Shown in pieces: positions 59,050 to 64,000 of a DNA stretch of 64,000 nt; positions within the stretch are counted from its first letter, which is position 1; every line of letters starts with the position of its first letter. The notes under the pieces are model-generated. The model was not told the origin of the DNA. It ran no database searches and worked only from the letters and a program-made list of their open reading frames with translations. The position numbers and the translations under genes were made by a program. This DNA comes from Portulaca oleracea (Eukaryota; Streptophyta; Magnoliopsida; Caryophyllales; Portulacaceae): assembly GCA_029582165.1 (NCBI GenBank), contig CM055882.1, positions 15,943,001 to 16,007,000 on the forward strand, written 5' to 3'.

Positions 59050-59786
59050 GAAAAATACAAAAAATAACTTTGAGGTCCCCCTTATTTTATGATATCTATT
59101 ATCAGGGCCCTATAATTTTAAAACTAATTATGAGGTCCCTATATTTACTTGGTATCTAGTTTTTTGAGCTAATTGTAGTGAGGGGGATGAATTTTTTAGC
59201 TAGACGAGTCATTTGGCGGAAAACTTTAAAGACTAAATTCTTTTCAAATTTGCGCTTTGGTTATTTATTTTCATTTAGAGTTTTAGGGCATGTTCTTTTG
59301 TCAAGTTGGTTCTAACTCTCCTAACTTATCATAACTTATCCCATCCTAACACAATTCCCCAAAAAAACATCCACTCTAAAAACACAATTTTCCAAAAAAA
59401 CATTATAACTTATTCTAATTTATCCTTACTTATCCAAACATAACTATCATAACTTGAAAATAACTCATCTAAAGAACGAGACCTCATTCTACTTCCTTTT
59501 CCCCTCTTTCCTCAAAATCCCCCCTTCACTGCTCTAGTTTGTTACTGGACGTACAACCAATTATCGTGAAAGATAAGCCTTCAAAAATATATAATCATCA
59601 ATCCCCGGAACTTATAAGGACATTTTCGTCATTTAATTACTCTAATGATGAGAGTAAGTTAAATTCGACCAAAAAATTAGATACCAAGTAAATATGGGGA
59701 CCTCATAATTAGTTTTAGAATTATAGTGCCCTGATAATAGATAACACAAAATAAGGGGGACCTTGTAGTTATTTTCTGTGAAAAAT
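59050..59786. mobile_element. Mutator-like or foldback MITE with ~100-bp inverted repeats
   Basis: Arms at 59057-59165 and about 59675-59779 are reverse complements over about 100 bp with few mismatches (for example GAGGTCCCCCTTATTTTATG against its partner near 59740-59765). GAAAAAT stands outside both ends (59050-59056, 59780-59786). With adjoining bases it could be a 9-bp duplication as in Mutator elements. The interior is non-coding. Confidence 0.8.
59283..59486. mobile_element. Tourist-like MITE at the core of the nest
   Basis: Left GGGCATGTTCTTTTG and right AAAGAACGAGACC are inverted, of the same GTTCTTTT type as the MITE at 35556. The flanks are TTA and TCA, one base off a TWA duplication. 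The interior repeats AACTTATC words. Confidence 0.65.
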
Positions 59787-59911
59787 ATTATCATAAAAGT
59801 ATACTATTGCAATTGTTAACAAAATATTATGTAAGAAATTATCAATCAAAGAGTAACATTAGAGACCGTAATAGTCAACAAAATGACAATTAATATGGAA
59901 CGAAGGGAGTA

Positions 59912-61680
59912 GACACTTGTCGGCATTGACTTTCGAAAAGCAGAAAAATAGCTTAGTCTAGTACGTGGATGGAGCACACTAATAAATTATTCTCCTCGAG
60001 AATACATCACTGAGCATTTTATGAATCTACCATCTGATTATTCCCAAACAATATCTTACACTCCTTTGCAAGGTCGATTCTAAATGACAAGACCCCCATC
60101 TCTTTTTGTTCATTCATTGATTCCATGACTTTAAATCAACCGCGTTGTATATTTTTATATGTATAAATAATATATATGTATTGTTCTAAATTAACTTAAC
60201 TATTATTAGCTAAAAAGGTCAGGACTGTGATATTTGATTTATACACTTTTGGATATTGTATATATCTATTCCATTCAAATTCGATATCTTTTTTTAACAA
60301 AAAAATCTTTTATTTCCTGATTGGTATTGCTTGAACTTTAGGGAGTTAAATAATACAGGTAAAGCGAATTTGACATCAGAAATAATACAGGGAGTTAAAC
60401 CTATCAATTCAGATGAGAAGATTAAATAATACAGTTCAAGCAAATTTGACATTAGAAATGAGAGTCAGTTATATTTTGAATTCAGGTAAATTATTATACT
60501 TTTTTTAATACACGAATTTAATTTTTATACTCGAATACAATAATCAACAATCATAGTATCAAATGAAACTTAAGCTACTAAACCTATCAATTTAAATGCA
60601 CATATTAAATGTAGTTTGAACATATATATTTGGTTATGACAAATACATGTCGAGTACTGTATTTTAAATCTATGCAAATTTGACGTTAGAAATGCGAGTT
60701 GGTGTGTTTCAGGTTTAGGTAAGTACATATCAAATATATGTTCTAGCTATAAGACCGCCAGTTAACTAGTATTTAGTATTACATAAAGAAAAAGAACAGT
60801 TTGAGTGTAAAAGCTGGAATTTGGCAGGATTCGGGAGATTGATTGATGAAATGGGGGGCCAGGGAACGTGGAGTAAGTGGGGGTTAAGGAGTGAATTATT
60901 AGAGAGCTTTTCTTATTTTTGGGGCCCATGGAGGTAATAGGGGTGCATGGATGGGAGCATGCATCATGTGAACTACTCTTTTCAAAAGAAACCAAATGAC
61001 CAAGTGGTGGGACTCATTCAATTCTTCATCTATATTTGCTTTCGCTTACTTTTAATTGGCTCTTCATTTCATAATAAGATGCTTTTTATCTTTCAATGAT
61101 GCCAACTACAAGCCAGGTTTGGATTGAATTGTATTGAATTGAATTGAATTGAATTGGATTGGATTGAAAAGAATTATCAATCCAAAAAACATGACCGATA
61201 TTTGATCGAAGAAATTTATAATTGTTAAGGGAAAAAAAAAACTTTGACAATTAACAATACCTGTTACAGAACATATAAATCATCTCAAATTTCACTATTG
61301 AAGGGTTCTCAAGTAATCCATTTTTTTTAATTGTCCAAAGTCTAAATTGAATTAAAAAATTTGTAACAAAACTTGCAAAATTATAAAATTTAAAAGTTCG
61401 ACAACTACAACAAAATATCAATGAAATCCCATCCCAGCACAAATTCCATCGATGAAAAACAGCTCATCAATGAAATGACTTGGATTCTTTTCTTATACAA
61501 TGATAACAATTACCCAGTGACCAGATATACCACCATTTTATTATTTTCAACTTATTCCAAATCCCAAAGGAGAAGAGGGTTTGGAGTTTCTAAAAAGGGA
61601 TAAAAAAGAAACTGGTCCAGACACACTTGTACAAGTTTAACATGGTGAATGAATTGATCCAACCCTTTTTGTCTCTTACA
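59912..61680. other. AT-rich intergenic sequence
   Basis: No gene. 60340-60710 has imperfect repeats of AATTTGACATTAGAAATG. 61121-61170 is a short GAATT-type minisatellite (ATTGAATTGAATTGAATTGA). Confidence 0.45.
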
Positions 61681-61701
61681 AATTGCCCCCCCCCCCCCCC
61701 C
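61681..61701. repeat. Poly(C) tract
   Basis: A run of about 16-17 C follows TTGC at 61685. Exact length in the assembly may be unreliable. Confidence 0.8.
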
Positions 61702-62248
61702 AACCCAACAGTAGTCAGTCAACACCATATTATATGTGATTCATTCAAATTTGTCCAATGAATATATCCACTTATAGTACGATTTATCAGCCTTCCATTT
61801 GTTTAGAAATATTGCTGGAAGACTTGTTCAGTATTGTTTTGGTAAATTTATATTTGATCTAGACTTGTTCAATGAGCGGGGACCATTTGGCCCGGCCCCA
61901 CTTGAAAAAATGTGGATCAAGGCTAGGATTTTGGAAGATGACCCGGCCGGACCCGAAATACCCGGGGACCTACGGTATGGTGGGGCCGGGGTAAAGTTGG
62001 GGTCATGTGACCTGGTCCGATCCTCGACCCGATCGAATACATAAATAAAAAAATCTCAAACGTGACTCGTTTAGTTTTTTTTTTTTTTTTGTTTTGTTTT
62101 GTTTTCTCTTATCTGTATTGAAAACTGAACAAATATAAAAGTTGGGGATCGAGTTTAAAAATAATCTCAACAACTATAATTAATTGTCAATTCAGATTTG
62201 GTAATTTTTTGCTTTGTTCAATTCATAACAATCTTCTATTACATGTAA
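61702..62248. other. Non-coding, with a GC-rich block at 61875-62035
   Basis: The GC-rich block has CCCGGCC / GGCCGG words like the hAT-type MITEs, but I could not find paired termini or a duplication. The remainder is AT-rich with a T-run near 62075. Confidence 0.35.
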
Positions 62249-62251
62249 TTA

Positions 62252-62528
62252 GGCTCCGTTCTTTTTTACGGTGCGTTTAATTGCGGTGTGGTGGAATGTG
62301 GAAAGTTATGATGGAAATAACGGAAGGTGAATTGTTATATTTTAATTTAAAAATAATTGTAGTTGGAAATAAAGTGAAAATTTTGATTTTTGATTTTAAA
62401 TACTTTCACTTTTTTTTTAAAAAAAAAGGGAAAGGCAAAGTTATAGGGAGTTGTGGTGGAAAATGGAAATTTACGGTGGATTGTTGAACCGCAAACGATC
62501 TCACCGCATAAAAGAACGGGCCGGGGCC
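62252..62528. mobile_element. Tourist-like MITE
   Basis: Left GGCTCCGTTCTTTTTTACGG and right CGCATAAAAGAACGGGCC plus GGGGCC are inverted. The flanks are TTA (62249-62251) and TGA (62529-62531), one base off a TWA duplication. Confidence 0.7.
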
Positions 62529-62598
62529 TGATGGTGATAGTTTTTCATTAATTATCCTTTTCAAGATGTCTCCAAGGTTGTGTAATTATATCTAGTTA

Positions 62599-62767
62599 GG
62601 CACCGTTCTTTTGTGCGTTAATGCAACTAACCGCAACACAAATTAACGCAACTACCGCAAATTATCATTACCATTAACTATTTCCACCGCAACTTACCGC
62701 AATCTACCACAACTAACCGCAACGCAACTTACCGCAATGCAAATTAAACGCACAAAAGAACGGTGCC
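62599..62767. mobile_element. Tourist-like MITE with perfect TTA duplication
   Basis: 169 bp. Termini GGCACCGTTCTTTTGTGCGT and the inverse are near-perfect, with TTA at 62596-62598 and 62768-62770. The interior is ACCGCAACT-type words. Confidence 0.88.
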
Positions 62768-62770
62768 TTA

Positions 62771-63031
62771 GTTGTGCATTGAATTTGTTGAATATTGTTG
62801 AAATCATCTCTAAAATGCATAAAGTAATTTTAGGTTTTTCGTATATAAAATATTTAGTCTGTAGACTGCTGCCCCGCTGAACCGGACTGTGGTCCGTCGG
62901 CTCATTGCTCGACCCAAGGTGTCCGACTTGAAGATCGAGTTGGCGAATGGGTCAAAAACTTCTAGCCCGATTAGCTCGGCCTGATCTGCCTGATGAATAG
63001 ATCTAAATTTTGATGCCATCAATCAATGTTT

Positions 63032-63035
<4 letters not shown>
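62771..63035. other. Non-coding sequence
   Basis: No supported gene. A 62810-63022 minus frame exists but has no recognisable motif. Confidence 0.35.
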
Positions 63036-63083
<48 letters not shown>

Positions 63084-63157
63084 ATAAAAATTTGGTGACA
63101 CATGGACGGTGTGTGAACTACTAAAAATATGTGAACTACCAAATATTTCTTAGACTG

Positions 63158-63219
<62 letters not shown>

Positions 63220-63220
63220 G
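63036..63220. repeat. (ATT)n, (CA)n and (TA)n microsatellites
   Basis: (ATT)n at 63036-63081, (CA)n at 63161-63199 and (TA)n at 63199-63218. Confidence 0.95.
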
Positions 63221-63698
63221 GATAATTGGATTCTAATAATCCCTACTTTCACCAATTGGACAATGGTGGACCGTACTTTCACTTTGTATTCTGGTGCACT
63301 GCTTCTGCTGACTTATCAATGAGGCGCGGGTAACCCCTCCCTGATGGGACGTAGGTAGCACCCCTACTGAGTTTTGTCCATTCTGTTTGGGGCGCGGATA
63401 CTGCCTGATGAGGCATTGTTGGCGCGTCTTCTTTGCTCATTGTTGTCCTGGACTTTTAGGAGAATCCAATGGGCCACAAAACCCAATAAGTGGTACTTTT
63501 CTTTGTTTTCTATTTGAAATTATGGTACTCTCAACTTTTGAATTTGTTAACTATAGTGTAGCTACAAACTATTGGAAGTCTAGATTTTATACCCTCATTG
63601 TTGTTTGTATATATAAAGTTCAATGTATGACACGAACCTATAAATATATTAAAATTAACAATACAGTTCATTAAACAATATCTTAGTCAAACAAGATA

Positions 63699-63705
<7 letters not shown>
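63221..63705. other. Element-like sequence abutting a (TA)n tract
   Basis: Starts GGATAATTGGATTCTAATAA right after (TA)n. The start resembles the sequence after the second (TA)n tract at 63773. GC-rich around 63310-63470, non-coding. Confidence 0.4.

Positions 63706-63772
<67 letters not shown>
63706..63772. repeat. (TA)n microsatellite
   Basis: About 32 TA units, preceded by GTGTGTGTA. Confidence 0.95.
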
Positions 63773-63775
<3 letters not shown>

Positions 63776-64000
63776 GAAATTGGAATCTAATAAACCAACC
63801 TTTGAGGGTCCTTTGAAATAACGAACCAACCTTGAAAATTAATTTACAACGAGCCAACCTTGTCATGTTGTTTTTCTCTAGCAAACCACCAGCGAGTCTG
63901 ACTCGTCGGAAAGATGACGTGGCGGTGTTTTAGCAAAAAAAAAAGGTTTTTTTTTGCTGAGTTGGATTAAATAAATCAACTTTTTCTTTTTTAAAAAAAA
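63773..64000. other. Element-like sequence abutting the second (TA)n tract
   Basis: Starts GAGGAAATTGGAATCTAATA and runs off the window. AACCAACCTT recurs three times at 63795-63860. No coding frame. Confidence 0.4.

Larger units (their letters stand above)
58921..59911. mobile_element. Stowaway-like (Tc1/mariner) MITE hosting two nested MITEs
   Basis: Termini CTCCCTCCGTTTCATATTA (58923) and the inverse of CTCCCTTCGTTCCATATTA (ending 59909) match at 17 of 19 and are flanked by TA. This is the classic plant Stowaway signature. Its own sequence is only about 260 bp; the rest is the insertion at 59057-59779. Confidence 0.88.

Noticed and set aside
63687..63884. Frame with a run of alternating Tyr-Ile
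   Set aside because: Translation of a (TA)n microsatellite.

Overview
This window looks like nuclear DNA from a flowering plant, most likely a eudicot. It is AT-rich, with intron-like spacing, long microsatellites and nested plant-type transposable elements (CACTA, Copia, Gypsy, hAT, Mutator, Tourist, Stowaway). Only one ordinary host gene is well supported: an intact, intronless-CDS isoprenylcysteine carboxyl methyltransferase (ICMT/STE14) on the minus strand at 34650-35243. Nearly everything else is transposon sequence in various states of decay. Species cannot be named from the sequence.

Layout. 1-6946: most of an En/Spm-type CACTA element (broken TNP2-like transposase, broken second protein, 109-bp minisatellite in an intron, palindromic subterminal repeats). 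6960-9300: gag-protease part of an Ogre/Tat-like Ty3/Gypsy element. 9915-14706: a degenerate Ty1/Copia element with both LTRs, a TSD and a GC-rich hAT-like insert near its 3' end. 15828-29888: a three-layer nest. A hAT element with an 8-bp duplication is split by an Ogre/Tat-like Gypsy element (16241-29757), which is itself split by a young minus-strand chromovirus-like Gypsy element (22650-27313). 30200-32300: AAT-rich minisatellites and AT-rich DNA. 32369-32888 and 34052-34334: two hAT MITEs with 8-bp duplications.

The ICMT gene follows. Its likely 5' UTR intron (up to about 38088) carries a Tourist MITE and another hAT MITE. 38550-39631: a Mutator-like (FAR1-type) transposase relic, with at least three in-frame stops. 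39691-53289: a Tekay-like Gypsy derivative with 3.1-kb LTRs and only 1.6 kb of gutted interior. Its 3' LTR is split by a non-coding LARD-type retroelement (45574-51207). 53290-57500: a second CACTA end, Ogre/Tat-like LTR segments on both strands, and a broken plant-mobile-domain (PMD) gene fragment. 58923-59909: a Stowaway MITE containing a Mutator-like MITE that contains a Tourist-like MITE. 61000-64000: more Tourist MITEs, microsatellites, and two related sequences abutting (TA)n tracts.

Most elements are tied to their boundaries by target-site duplications read directly from the sequence, so relative insertion order can be given. No new cellular system is visible. The most unusual items are a non-autonomous Gypsy element whose internal deletions leave one 723-codon open frame, the reunited hAT ends across 14 kb, the triple MITE nest, and a LARD LTR with a variable array of short palindromes.
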